A stretch of 64,000 bases of DNA from Chryseobacterium phosphatilyticum (GTDB lineage: Bacteria; Bacteroidota; Bacteroidia; Flavobacteriales; Weeksellaceae), in assembly GCF_002899825.2 (NCBI RefSeq), contig NZ_PPED02000002.1:1023457-1087456 (forward strand), in the 5' to 3' direction. Position 1 is the stretch's first letter; the number at the start of each line of letters is the position of its first letter. Of this stretch, positions 8,277-16,035 are shown piece after piece. Under the pieces are notes generated by a model, which saw only the letters and a program-made list of their open reading frames with translations, searched no databases and was not told the origin of the DNA. The position numbers were made by a program, and so were the translations under genes.

Positions 8277-8918
8277 ATGACCTGGACAGAAATCTTAGCC
8301 CCGATAAAAAGCACAGAATATTTTAAAACACTTTGGGAAAAAGTGAAAAATGAATATGCAACAACAAAAGTTTTTCCACCGAAAAATCAAATTTTCAGAG
8401 CATTGGAAATTACCCCTTTTGAAGATGTAGAAGTTGTTATTATTGGTCAGGATCCTTATCATAATGATTATCAGGCCAACGGATTATGCTTTTCTGTTTC
8501 TGAGCAGGTGACTGCGCCTCCTTCACTGAAAAACATTTTTATTGAATTAAAAGATGATGTAGGAGTGGTAAGAAGTACAAAAGAATTAGATGATTGGGGA
8601 AAACAAGGTGTGTTATTATTGAATGCAACTCTTACAGTTCGTGCTCATACTCCTAATTCTCATAAAGATCTGGGTTGGGAAACGTTTACCAATTTCATTA
8701 TTAAAGAGATCTCCGATAAAAAAGAAAATGTGGTGTTTGTATTATGGGGCGCTTTTGCACAAAAAAAAGCCGAATTTATCGATCCGGCTAAGCATTTTAT
8801 TTTGAAATCTGCGCACCCTTCACCCTTCTCAGTCTATAGAGGTTTTTTTGGAAGCAAGCCTTTCTCAAAAATTAATGACTATCTTATTTCTAAAGGGAAG
8901 AAGCCTATTTCGTGGTAG
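8277..8918 (+). CDS. ung: uracil-DNA glycosylase (family 1)
   Basis: 213 residues, slightly shorter than E. coli Ung. The water-activating motif GQDPYH is at ~57-62 (Asp59), the uracil-binding stretch LLLNATLTVR at ~113-122 (Asn), and the DNA-intercalating loop AHPSPFSVYRGF starts at ~179 (His180). It removes uracil from DNA to start base-excision repair. The 3' end overlaps the convergent lipoprotein gene by 14 bp. All catalytic residues are present, so I expect a functional enzyme. Confidence 0.97.
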   Translation: MTWTEILAPIKSTEYFKTLWEKVKNEYATTKVFPPKNQIFRALEITPFEDVEVVIIGQDPYHNDYQANGLCFSVSEQVTAPPSLKNIFIELKDDVGVVRSTKELDDWGKQGVLLLNATLTVRAHTPNSHKDLGWETFTNFIIKEISDKKENVVFVLWGAFAQKKAEFIDPAKHFILKSAHPSPFSVYRGFFGSKPFSKINDYLISKGKKPISW

Positions 8919-9414
8919 TGTCCGAAGAGCCTTCAGCTTTTTTTACACTGATCCCTATTTTGTATTTTCCGGTCAGAGCAGCCGTTCCGCCTTCCGATTT
9001 AGGGTAAGGAGTTACCTCCTGTAAACTTATGGTATATCCGTTAAAATCGGCAGACTGATGGTAGTTTCTCGCCGGATGGTCCATACTGGCAAGCTCTAAA
9101 GTCATAGGTCTTGTAGCAGTTCCCATTACCTGAATCTGAGCAACAGCTACTCCGGCCCATATACAGTTTACCCCTTCAGGACAGCGACTATCTTCAGAAA
9201 TACCTTTGAATGTCACATTCATCTGATAGGCTTTCAGGAACTTATTTTCCCCTTCAGTGAAGTAAATGATACCTTCCTTTTGACCATCGGATTTTGTTGC
9301 TTTTGTGTCGGTCATGATTGGAGGCGTTTGTTTATCCGTTTTAATTTTCTTTTGGGCATCACATCCTGTTAATGCGAAGATTCCCAGACTCAGTACGAAG
9401 ATTTTATGGAACAT
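8905..9414 (-). CDS. lipoprotein with an SRCPEGVNCIWAG motif, function unknown
   Basis: 169 residues. The signal peptide MFHKIFVLSLGIFALTGC gives a lipobox LTGC with the lipidated cysteine at 18. After a polar linker, the domain contains ISEDSRCPEGVNCIWAGVAV, a two-cysteine motif common in uncharacterised Bacteroidota exported proteins, then a beta-rich tail with YTISLQEVTPYPKSE. It is likely surface- or periplasm-anchored. No enzyme motif is seen. It is downstream of the DUF456 gene by 16 bp, so the two may be co-transcribed. It overlaps ung tail-to-tail. Confidence 0.75.
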   Translation of the reverse strand: MFHKIFVLSLGIFALTGCDAQKKIKTDKQTPPIMTDTKATKSDGQKEGIIYFTEGENKFLKAYQMNVTFKGISEDSRCPEGVNCIWAGVAVAQIQVMGTATRPMTLELASMDHPARNYHQSADFNGYTISLQEVTPYPKSEGGTAALTGKYKIGISVKKAEGSSDTTTK

Positions 9415-9430
9415 ACTTTATTTTTTTAGG

Positions 9431-9922
9431 TTAAATAATATCAAACATATTTAGAAGTACCACCAAAAACATTGCCACCCCTACTACAAAGCTGAATCCT
9501 GTTCCATAAATGAACCCGATTAATGCCCCCTTGGTAGATTGCAGTGCTTTGTTCATATCTTTACTGTCATGAAGCATTTCACCAATAAATACTCCCGCAA
9601 ACATTCCGATCAGAAAGCCTAGTGGAATGGGAAGAAATAATCCTACAATAGTTCCTACCACTGACCCGACACTTCCCCATCGGGTACCACCATATTTCCT
9701 ATTGGTTTTGGCAGGAATCACATAGCTGAGTACTACAGAAGCTAAGGTAAGAATACTGAATGCCCAGATATAAATCATAGGAAGATCAGCATCCGTTCCA
9801 AATTTATAAATCAAAAGACCACAGATGCTTAATAAAAGCCCGGGCAGGACAGGAAGAAAAGTTCCCAATATTCCGACAAATAACAAAATAAGGCAGAGAA
9901 TATTTATGATTGTTGTATCCAT
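9431..9922 (-). CDS. DUF456 domain membrane protein
   Basis: 163 residues, almost all hydrophobic, with 4-5 membrane helices. The start IINILCLILLFVGILGTFLP with VLPGLLLSICGLLIYKF is the DUF456 signature. Glycine-zipper-like repeats appear later (GSVGSVVGTIVGLFLPIPLG; FIGEMLHDSKDMNKALQS). Glycine-zipper membrane proteins are of unknown function. It is probably transcribed with the lipoprotein that follows after 16 bp. Confidence 0.85.
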   Translation of the reverse strand: MDTTIINILCLILLFVGILGTFLPVLPGLLLSICGLLIYKFGTDADLPMIYIWAFSILTLASVVLSYVIPAKTNRKYGGTRWGSVGSVVGTIVGLFLPIPLGFLIGMFAGVFIGEMLHDSKDMNKALQSTKGALIGFIYGTGFSFVVGVAMFLVVLLNMFDII

Positions 9923-10027
9923 TTTTTAAATTATAAACGAAGATATGAAAAAAGAAAATTTATCGCAGATTTTAAAATTTGGGATGAAAATTGATTGTCA
10001 ATAGTAAAATCATGATTCTTAATTTCA

Positions 10028-10035
10028 TAAATTTG
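10028..10035 (+). promoter_or_regulatory. -7 box TAAATTTG abutting the mscS-like start
   Basis: TAAATTTG ends 5 nt before the ATG at 10041 (2 nt before an in-frame GTG at 10038). The predicted +1 falls on the ATG, which favours ATG 10041 and a leaderless message. Confidence 0.5.
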
Positions 10036-10040
10036 CTGTG

Positions 10041-11309
10041 ATGAATGACCAGTTACAAGAAACCAAAAATTTTATACAGGAGCTGAGTGAGCAGCTTTAT
10101 ATCTATATTACTCGGATTTCACCAAGTGGATTAGATTGGGTTTTTCATATCATCGTAAAGCTCAGCTTACTGCTGGTCTTACTTTTAATCACAGATTTTG
10201 TTTTTAAGTTTGTCATCAATTTTGTTTTCCGGTCATTTCATAATGAACAGAAATTTCCGATTTTAAAATCTATTTATCAATCCAAGATTACCAATTCTGT
10301 TGCCCATTTTGCAGCCCTGATTGTTGTGGGTTCCATACAGGGTTCCATATTTCCTGAAAATGCACTGCCTAAAACAACGATCTTTATTATAAGATGTATT
10401 AACCTTGGGTTGGTACTGATACTTGCCGGAATGCTTTACAGATCACTGGCTGCTTTTAGAAATTATTTCAGTATCAAACAGGACTTTTACAAGATCATGG
10501 CACTTAATGCTATTTCAGAGACCGTGAAAATCTTAGGACTTTTTGTATTTACTGTTGTTGGAATTTGTGTGGTTTTTGGAATAAAAGGAACTACAATTGT
10601 TGGAAGTTTAGGAGCTATTACAGCGGTTTTAGTACTTGTTTTTAGAGATACCATTTTAGGATTTGTAACAGGATTGCATGTAGCGACTTCTAAAAACCTT
10701 AAGGTAGGAGACTGGGTAAGTATTCCTAAGTATAGTATTGAAGGAAATATTACGGAGATTAACCTTTTGACAACAAAAATTACCAATTTTGATAAAACCG
10801 TTTCAACGATTCCCACTTATGATCTGATGACCACTGAGATCAAAAATATGCAGGTCATGTCTGAGTCCAATACCAGAAGAATTAAAAAATCAATTTATTT
10901 TAATATCAATTCTTTTAAGTTTTTATCCGATGAAGATATTGAACGTTTAAAGGAGATTAATTTGATATCAGATTATCTTGAAGAAAGAACGATTGAAATC
11001 AGAAAAGAAAAAGAAAGCCTGGAACACGGGGATAAAATAGTGAATGGAAGACAGCTTACCAATATAGGAGTTTTCCGATATTATGCACAGAAATATATAG
11101 AAAACGATCCTGATGTAGATAAAAATGGGACCCGAATGGTTCGTCAGCTGGAAATAACACCACAAGGCCTTCCTCTGGAGATTTATTGTTTTGCCAGTGA
11201 TTCCAAATGGGAACGTTTCGAAGAGATTCAGGCAGATATTTTTGACCATTTACTGGTAGCATCAAAGGAATTTGAGCTTCAGGTAATGCAGGTAAGTGTA
11301 AAAGTATAA
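10041..11309 (+). CDS. mechanosensitive ion channel family protein (MscS-type, YbdG-like)
   Basis: 422 residues. Five hydrophobic segments precede the pore helix and beta domain of MscS: GTTIVGSLGAITAVLVLVFR followed by DTILGFVTGLHVATSKNLKVGDW, then VEGNITEINLLTTKI and TIPTYDLMTTEIKNM. The long, charged C-terminal region (ESNTRRIKKSIYF onward) matches the larger YbdG/Ynai-like branch rather than the small MscS. It is a tension-gated channel in the inner membrane that protects against hypo-osmotic shock. An in-frame GTG lies one codon upstream, and I chose the ATG because of the -7 box position. Confidence 0.9.
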   Translation: MNDQLQETKNFIQELSEQLYIYITRISPSGLDWVFHIIVKLSLLLVLLLITDFVFKFVINFVFRSFHNEQKFPILKSIYQSKITNSVAHFAALIVVGSIQGSIFPENALPKTTIFIIRCINLGLVLILAGMLYRSLAAFRNYFSIKQDFYKIMALNAISETVKILGLFVFTVVGICVVFGIKGTTIVGSLGAITAVLVLVFRDTILGFVTGLHVATSKNLKVGDWVSIPKYSIEGNITEINLLTTKITNFDKTVSTIPTYDLMTTEIKNMQVMSESNTRRIKKSIYFNINSFKFLSDEDIERLKEINLISDYLEERTIEIRKEKESLEHGDKIVNGRQLTNIGVFRYYAQKYIENDPDVDKNGTRMVRQLEITPQGLPLEIYCFASDSKWERFEEIQADIFDHLLVASKEFELQVMQVSVKV

Positions 11310-11479
11310 AGCCGAAAGGTTGAAAGAGAAACTTTGCAGTTATACCTCTTTCCACAAATTGTAAATTGAATTTTAATGAGAATAAAATATAGAAAAACAA
11401 AAGAAGCATACAGCCCGGGTGAATTTCCAGGCCTAAGTTTCTGATTTCTGGTTTCTCATATCAAATATCTAAATATAAA

Positions 11480-12199
11480 ATGACAAAACTAAGCGTAAAC
11501 ATTAATAAAATTGCGACTTTACGAAATGCAAGAGGAGGTGAGACACCAAGTGTCACAGAAGCAGCGATTAAAATTCAGGAATTCGGAGGACAAGGAATTA
11601 CCATTCATCCCAGACCAGATGAAAGGCATATCACAAGAAAAGATGTCTATGATCTGAAACCATTGGTTACGACTGAGTTTAATATTGAAGGAAATCCTCA
11701 TCAGAGTTTTATTGATATGGTGCTGGAAGTGAGACCCGAGCAAGTGACTTTGGTTCCTGATGCGGATGATGCTATCACTTCAAATGCAGGGTGGGATACT
11801 AGAAAACACATGGATTATCTTACAGAAATCATTGCGGAGTTTAAAAATGCGGGAATTCGTACTTCAATCTTTTTAGATCCTCTGCCTGAGCTCGTAGAAT
11901 CGGCTGCAAAAACAGGAGCAGACAGAATAGAACTGTACACTGAGGCCTATGCAAAAGAATATTTTAATAATAAAGAGAAAGCTATAAAGCCTTATTACGA
12001 TACAGCAGTGGAAGCAACAAAGTTCGGATTGGGAATCAACGCAGGGCATGATTTAAGCTTAGACAATTTAAAATATTTTGCCAACAATATCCCGAATCTG
12101 CTTGAAGTATCAATTGGGCATGCTTTAGTTTCTGAAGCCCTATATATGGGATTAGAAAATACGGTACAGGCTTATCTGAAGAGACTGGCAGCATGGTAA
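11480..12199 (+). CDS. pdxJ: pyridoxine 5'-phosphate synthase
   Basis: 239 residues, the full family length, a TIM barrel. Landmarks are [20 protein letters not shown] at the N-terminus, then [13 protein letters not shown], the catalytic-site VTLVPD, and the C-terminal phosphate-binding region [13 protein letters not shown] with [16 protein letters not shown]. It condenses 1-deoxyxylulose 5-phosphate with 3-amino-2-oxopropyl phosphate to make PNP in the DXP-dependent vitamin B6 route. It is followed by an alpha/beta hydrolase gene 98 bp away that may share its transcript. No other B6 gene is in the window. Confidence 0.97.
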   Translation: MTKLSVNINKIATLRNARGGETPSVTEAAIKIQEFGGQGITIHPRPDERHITRKDVYDLKPLVTTEFNIEGNPHQSFIDMVLEVRPEQVTLVPDADDAITSNAGWDTRKHMDYLTEIIAEFKNAGIRTSIFLDPLPELVESAAKTGADRIELYTEAYAKEYFNNKEKAIKPYYDTAVEATKFGLGINAGHDLSLDNLKYFANNIPNLLEVSIGHALVSEALYMGLENTVQAYLKRLAAW

Positions 12200-12297
12200 A
12201 TAGATAACGGATACTTGTTGTTGAATTGCAGGCCCTGTTATTGTGGTTTCATTCATCATCCGGAATCTCATATCTTAAATCTATTATCTATAAAAGT

Positions 12298-13077
12298 ATG
12301 GAAATTTTAAATTCAAAAATATTCGGCGAAGACCAATCAGGGACGCCGCTTCTTGTATTCCACGGATTATTTGGAATGCTTGATAATTGGGGAAGCTTTG
12401 GAAAAGATCTGGGAGAGTTTCTTCCGGTACATCTTATTGATCTTAGAAACCACGGAAGAAGCTTTCATTCTGAAGAAATGTCACATGATGATCTGGCAGA
12501 TGATATTGCCCGTTATATGGATCATTACGGAATTCAGAAAGCTCATGTTTTAGGGCATTCTTTAGGGGGTAAGGCGGTGATGCAATTTGCCATAAAATAT
12601 CCCGAAAGAGTTGAAAAACTGATTGTTGTAGATATTTCACCCAAAGCGTACCCGCCACACCATCAAGGAATTATAAAAGCACTGGAAACGGTAGACTTTA
12701 ATACGGTCGGCTCAAGAAATGAAGTGGAAGCTGTTCTCAATCAATATATTCCTGAAAGATCTACTGTTCAGTTTTTAACAAAGAATCTGTATTGGGATGA
12801 TAATAAGAAACTAAACTGGAGATTCAACCTTAAGACATTATCGGAAAAATATAACGAATTTGTTTCGAATGCTATAAAGTTTGGTGTTTTTGAAGGTGAA
12901 GCTTTATTTATTGCAGGAGCAAAGTCTAATTATATCTTACCACAGGATGAATACGGGATTAAGCAGCAGTTTCCGAAAGCTAAGATTGTTACTGTAAAAA
13001 ACGCCGGACACTGGGTGCAGGCTGAAAATCCTGTTGATTTTGCAATTGTTGTTAAAGAATTTTTGAACATAGGTTAA
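12298..13077 (+). CDS. alpha/beta fold hydrolase (YbfF-like esterase)
   Basis: 259 residues from the ATG at 12298; upstream codons in this frame have only a TTG and no credible signal. Oxyanion region LVFHGLFGMLDNW is at ~19-31, nucleophile elbow GHSLGG at ~86-91 (Ser88), and late catalytic His in NAGHWVQAENP near the C-terminus. It lacks a signal peptide, so is cytosolic. YbfF-type enzymes hydrolyse acyl esters or acyl-CoA, but the native substrate is unknown. It lies between pdxJ and the graspetide precursors. It ends before an intergenic promoter region, so I do not count it as part of the peptide cluster. Confidence 0.85.
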   Translation: MEILNSKIFGEDQSGTPLLVFHGLFGMLDNWGSFGKDLGEFLPVHLIDLRNHGRSFHSEEMSHDDLADDIARYMDHYGIQKAHVLGHSLGGKAVMQFAIKYPERVEKLIVVDISPKAYPPHHQGIIKALETVDFNTVGSRNEVEAVLNQYIPERSTVQFLTKNLYWDDNKKLNWRFNLKTLSEKYNEFVSNAIKFGVFEGEALFIAGAKSNYILPQDEYGIKQQFPKAKIVTVKNAGHWVQAENPVDFAIVVKEFLNIG

Positions 13078-13192
13078 TATTATTCTTTGTATTTTCATAT
13101 TATGTTAAAATTTTATTAAAACTATGGATTATTTCTCCATGAGTTGAATTTTTTGTACTTTGGTTTTGTCAAAAAAATAAAAATATTAACTT

Positions 13193-13432
13193 ATGGAAAA
13201 CAAAAATTCAAAGAAGAAACCGTTTTTCGCAACATTCTTAGAAAAACAAATTAAAGATCCTGAAACAGTGAAAGGAGGGACGATTACTACAATAGCGATA
13301 GACAATGCTACGTCTGTTATTAAAGATCAGATTGTTACCGCAGCTCTTGAGGATAGTGTTTCTACACACAAAAATGACAATGTGACGATGAAGTACCCGT
13401 CTGATGGTGACGAGGATGTTTTAGAAGCATAA
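13193..13432 (+). CDS. graspetide (microviridin-type) precursor peptide 1
   Basis: 79 residues. A basic start (NSKKK) precedes the leader helix PFFATFLEKQ at 10-19, which matches the PFFARFLE leader motif that docks microviridin ATP-grasp ligases. KDPETVKGG follows at 21-29. A Thr/Ser/Asp-rich linker leads to the core TMKYPSDGDED at 65-75 and tail VLEA. By analogy with microviridins, the rings would be Thr65-Asp71 and Ser70-Asp73 esters and a Lys67-Glu74 amide. The Asp at the usual Glu position is a variant. Met66 occupies the protease-specificity position. A paralogous precursor follows after 42 bp, and two ATP-grasp ligases follow downstream. I see no clean promoter in 13078-13192. Confidence 0.9.
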   Translation: MENKNSKKKPFFATFLEKQIKDPETVKGGTITTIAIDNATSVIKDQIVTAALEDSVSTHKNDNVTMKYPSDGDEDVLEA

Positions 13433-13474
13433 TAAAACAAAATCTGGTCATTAATCAAACCAAAACTTAACACT

Positions 13475-13699
13475 ATGAAAGGTAACAATTCAAAAAAGAA
13501 ACCGTTTTTCGCATCCTTCCTGGAAAAGCAGGTTAAAGATCCGGAAACAGTAAAAGGAGGAACAGATATGTCTATTCCTGAAAGAGATGCCATCACAAAG
13601 CCGGTGATCGATACAGTGACATCGCCAAAAGATGATTTGCAGCAAACGATGAAGTATCCTTCTGATGGTGACGAAGATACTCTTACTGCTCCATTGTAA
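13475..13699 (+). CDS. graspetide (microviridin-type) precursor peptide 2
   Basis: 74 residues, a tandem paralogue of the preceding gene. The leader is nearly identical (NSKKKPFFASFLEKQ at 5-19, VKDPETVKGGT at 20-30) and the core TMKYPSDGDED at 58-68 is identical. The linker 31-57 and the tail TLTAPL differ. The same three rings are expected (Thr58-Asp64, Ser63-Asp66, Lys60-Glu67). Conserved ends with a drifting middle are the pattern expected if selection acts on ligase docking and on the core. A hairpin terminator follows 34 bp after the stop, before the ligase genes. Confidence 0.9.
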   Translation: MKGNNSKKKPFFASFLEKQVKDPETVKGGTDMSIPERDAITKPVIDTVTSPKDDLQQTMKYPSDGDEDTLTAPL

Positions 13700-13732
13700 A
13701 ATCAAGTAGTCAATACTAAAAATGAATATCAG

Positions 13733-13762
13733 GGGAAACTTACACATTAAGTTTCCCTTTTT
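13733..13762 (+). terminator. terminator/attenuator between graspetide precursors and ligases
   Basis: GGGAAACTTA (13733-13742) and TAAGTTTCCC (13748-13757) form a perfect 10-bp stem with a CACAT loop, followed by TTTTTA. It ends 16 bp before the first ligase start, so partial read-through would give many precursor transcripts per enzyme transcript. Confidence 0.8.
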
Positions 13763-13777
13763 AATAAAACCGGCAAA

Positions 13778-14734
13778 ATGATTCTCTGCATCACCCACTC
13801 ACAGGATTACTATACTATTGATCTTTTTTTTGAATATCTTGCTTCTCAAAATATTGCTTATTTCAGATTAAATTCTGATCGTTTGAATCATTATCAGAAG
13901 ATCAGCGTGAATGAAAATTCATTTGAATTAACCGATGAATCCGGAAATAGAATTCACTCTGACCAAATTCAGGGAGTATGGCACAGAAAAGCCTGGAAAA
14001 TAAGTATTCCTGAAGAATTGGATCAGGATTATGAAAAAATCTTTCTGAGTGAGTATGGAAGCCTTAGATATAACCTTATGACTGTTTTAGAAGACATTCC
14101 CTGGATTAACCCTTATGAAAATGAAAAAAAGATCGACGGAAATAAGATGTTTCAGCTTAAAATAGCCCAAAGAAATAATCTAATAATTCCCCAAACAATT
14201 TTTTCAAATAACGAAGAAAAAATAATTTCCTTTTTTCACCAGGATTGTAACGGAAAAGCTATTGCCAAACTTCATGGCGTAGCGGCGAAAACAATGTCAG
14301 GAGAAAATATGATTTCTACGACAATCATTGACGAAGATTCTCTGGAACATCTTTCAGACATTACGTATTGCCCTATGATTTTTCAGCCGTATATTGAAAA
14401 AGAATATGAATTACGTATCGTATATATTGATGGCGAATTCTTTACAGGAAAAATCAATAACAGCGAAAATACAGACTGGAGACTAACGCGTGAAGGGTAT
14501 TTCTGGTCAGTCTATGAGCTACCTGATGCCATAAAAACAGGTCTTACTGCCATGATGAAAGAAATGGGCCTTTATATGGGGGCTATCGATATGATCAAGG
14601 GAAGAGACGGAAAATATTATTTCCTTGAAGTGAACCCACAAGGAGAGTGGGGAATGTTACAGAAAGAACTCAACTTTCCAATAGCAGAAAAAATTGCCGA
14701 TAACCTTATCAAAAGAATCAATTTCCATGAATAA
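13778..14734 (+). CDS. graspetide ATP-grasp ligase, MdnB/MvdC-like (omega-amide type)
   Basis: 318 residues, normal length for microviridin ligases. The N-terminal domain begins MILCITHSQDYYTIDLFFEY, the ThrHisSerxAsp start shared by the family. The central part has GVWHRKAWKISIPEE. The ATP-grasp part has YCPMIFQPYIEKEYELRIVY at ~197-216, DWR at ~233-235, MGAIDMI, and the metal-binding EVNPQGEWGML at ~284-294. From recalled sequences, GEWGML with a following (K/R)(E/D)L..PI is the MdnB/MvdC signature, the enzyme that closes the Lys-Glu lactam. It overlaps the next ligase by 8 bp, so translation is coupled. Assignment to amide rather than ester chemistry is by resemblance. Confidence 0.88.
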   Translation: MILCITHSQDYYTIDLFFEYLASQNIAYFRLNSDRLNHYQKISVNENSFELTDESGNRIHSDQIQGVWHRKAWKISIPEELDQDYEKIFLSEYGSLRYNLMTVLEDIPWINPYENEKKIDGNKMFQLKIAQRNNLIIPQTIFSNNEEKIISFFHQDCNGKAIAKLHGVAAKTMSGENMISTTIIDEDSLEHLSDITYCPMIFQPYIEKEYELRIVYIDGEFFTGKINNSENTDWRLTREGYFWSVYELPDAIKTGLTAMMKEMGLYMGAIDMIKGRDGKYYFLEVNPQGEWGMLQKELNFPIAEKIADNLIKRINFHE

Positions 14735-15731
14735 AATTTTAATTATAACCCATACTCAAGATAATTTTTCAATTGAAAAAGTAACAGAATATGTCGAAAA
14801 GAATAACTGTGAAGTAATCCGTTTTGATGTAGATCTATATCCCCTGCACAACAAACTATCCACTATTTTCCAGGACGGAGAATGGATCAGTATTCTTGAA
14901 ACTCCCGATACACAATATCGTTTAGAAGATATTTCAGCCATTTGGTACAGAAGAGCATATAATATCGGGAAAGGCTTGAAAGAAGAAATGGATTCCAAAT
15001 TTTATGGTGCTGCCATGGGAGAAATCCGCAATACACTTTTCGGATTTTTTGAATCTGTAGATGCCTATTCGTTAGGGAAACCAAGTGTTTACAGAAGACT
15101 TGACAGTAAGGAAGAGCAACTCAAAGTAGCTCAAAAGATAGGGCTTACCATTCCTGATACCTGTCTTACCAATAATCCTGAAGAAGCAAGGAAGTTTATT
15201 CTAAAACACCAGAATGTAGTGGCCAAAATGCAAACTGGTTTTGCGATTTACGAAGATGGAGTAGAAAGCGTGGTTTTTACCAATGTTGTCCATGAAGATA
15301 AATTGGAAGAGCTCGATTCACTGTTGTATTGCCCGATGCAGTTTCAGAAAATGATTGAAAAGAAAAGAGAACTCCGTGTGACCATCGTAGGCAGAGATGT
15401 GTACGCTTTCGAAATCGATTCTCAGCAATCTGAAGAGGCAAAAGTTGATTGGAGGAAAGATGGTATTAACCTTATTGATAAATGGGTGAGAACAGAACTT
15501 CCTGCTGATGTTGAAGGGAAATTGTTGGAATTGTTGGATGTTTATCATGTTGATTATGGAGCGATAGATATTATTGTTTCTCCCGAAGATGAATACTATT
15601 TTATCGAAATCAATGCTGCCGGAGAATTCTTCTGGTTGGATAACCTTACCGAAGGAAATCTGATCTCTAAAAGTATTGCAGATGTTCTTTGTGATAAAGC
15701 TCCAAGAAGAAATAATATGGTAATGGCTTAA
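14727..15731 (+). CDS. graspetide ATP-grasp ligase, MdnC/MvdD-like (omega-ester type)
   Basis: 334 residues from the ATG at 14727, inside the end of the preceding ligase gene; codons farther upstream have no ATG in frame that fits the family start. It begins MNKILIITHTQDNFSIEKVT, then ISAIWYRRAYNIGKG, VVAKMQTGFAIYEDG, VVFTNVV, YCPMQFQKMIEKKRELRVTI, DWRKDGINL and YGAIDIIVSP. It ends in EINAAGEFFWL at ~294-304. The GEFFWL ending and the WYRR and DWRK(D/E)G blocks match recalled MdnC/MvdD, the ligase that makes the two ester rings. The metal-binding EVNP is changed to EINA, but Glu and Asn are kept. A terminator follows at 15755. Confidence 0.9.
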   Translation: MNKILIITHTQDNFSIEKVTEYVEKNNCEVIRFDVDLYPLHNKLSTIFQDGEWISILETPDTQYRLEDISAIWYRRAYNIGKGLKEEMDSKFYGAAMGEIRNTLFGFFESVDAYSLGKPSVYRRLDSKEEQLKVAQKIGLTIPDTCLTNNPEEARKFILKHQNVVAKMQTGFAIYEDGVESVVFTNVVHEDKLEELDSLLYCPMQFQKMIEKKRELRVTIVGRDVYAFEIDSQQSEEAKVDWRKDGINLIDKWVRTELPADVEGKLLELLDVYHVDYGAIDIIVSPEDEYYFIEINAAGEFFWLDNLTEGNLISKSIADVLCDKAPRRNNMVMA

Positions 15732-15754
15732 AAAGAAGCATATTATCATAGAAG

Positions 15755-15794
15755 TCCTGAAAGGTTTTAATTCATATCTTTCAGGATTTTTTTT
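15755..15794 (+). terminator. terminator of the graspetide cluster
   Basis: TCCTGAAAG (15755-15763) pairs with CTTTCAGGA (15778-15786), followed by eight or more T. It marks the 3' end of the ligase transcript. Confidence 0.75.
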
Positions 15795-15908
15795 AACCTA
15801 TCCATCAGAAAATCCTTGAATTCTAGCCATTCCTTAGGAGAAGGAAAATTTTAGCCAATCAGTTTCGTTTTTTGTTTCCCCAATAATGATAATATTGGTT
15901 AAATTAAA

Positions 15909-15938
15909 TTGAATTGTGCTTTAAAAATCGCAAATTTG
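15909..15938 (+). promoter_or_regulatory. probable promoter of the reductase/acyl-CoA synthetase operon
   Basis: TTG (15909-15911), 19-nt spacer, then CAAATTTG (15931-15938), one mismatch from TAnnTTTG. The 304-bp gap 15732-16035 otherwise contains only the upstream terminator and the leader hairpin described next. Confidence 0.45.
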
Positions 15939-15967
15939 CAAAAGCAGTTTTTCAAAGGAGCTTTTGC
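15938..15967 (+). promoter_or_regulatory. leader hairpin ahead of the reductase gene
   Basis: GCAAAAGC (15938-15945) and GCTTTTGC (15960-15967) are perfect inverted 8-mers separated by 14 nt. They lie at the start of the predicted 5' leader, about 70 nt before the ATG at 16036. They could be an operator or an RNA stem; the sequence does not decide. Confidence 0.35.
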
Positions 15968-16035
15968 GGGAATCTGAAGAGTTGCCGAATAGAAAATATT
16001 GTCATATTTTAGTCAGCAATCAAGTAAAATAATTA

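Noticed and set aside
13327..13798. Long minus-strand open frames across the graspetide precursors
   Set aside because: They are antisense to two clearly coding, duplicated precursors and have no independent support.
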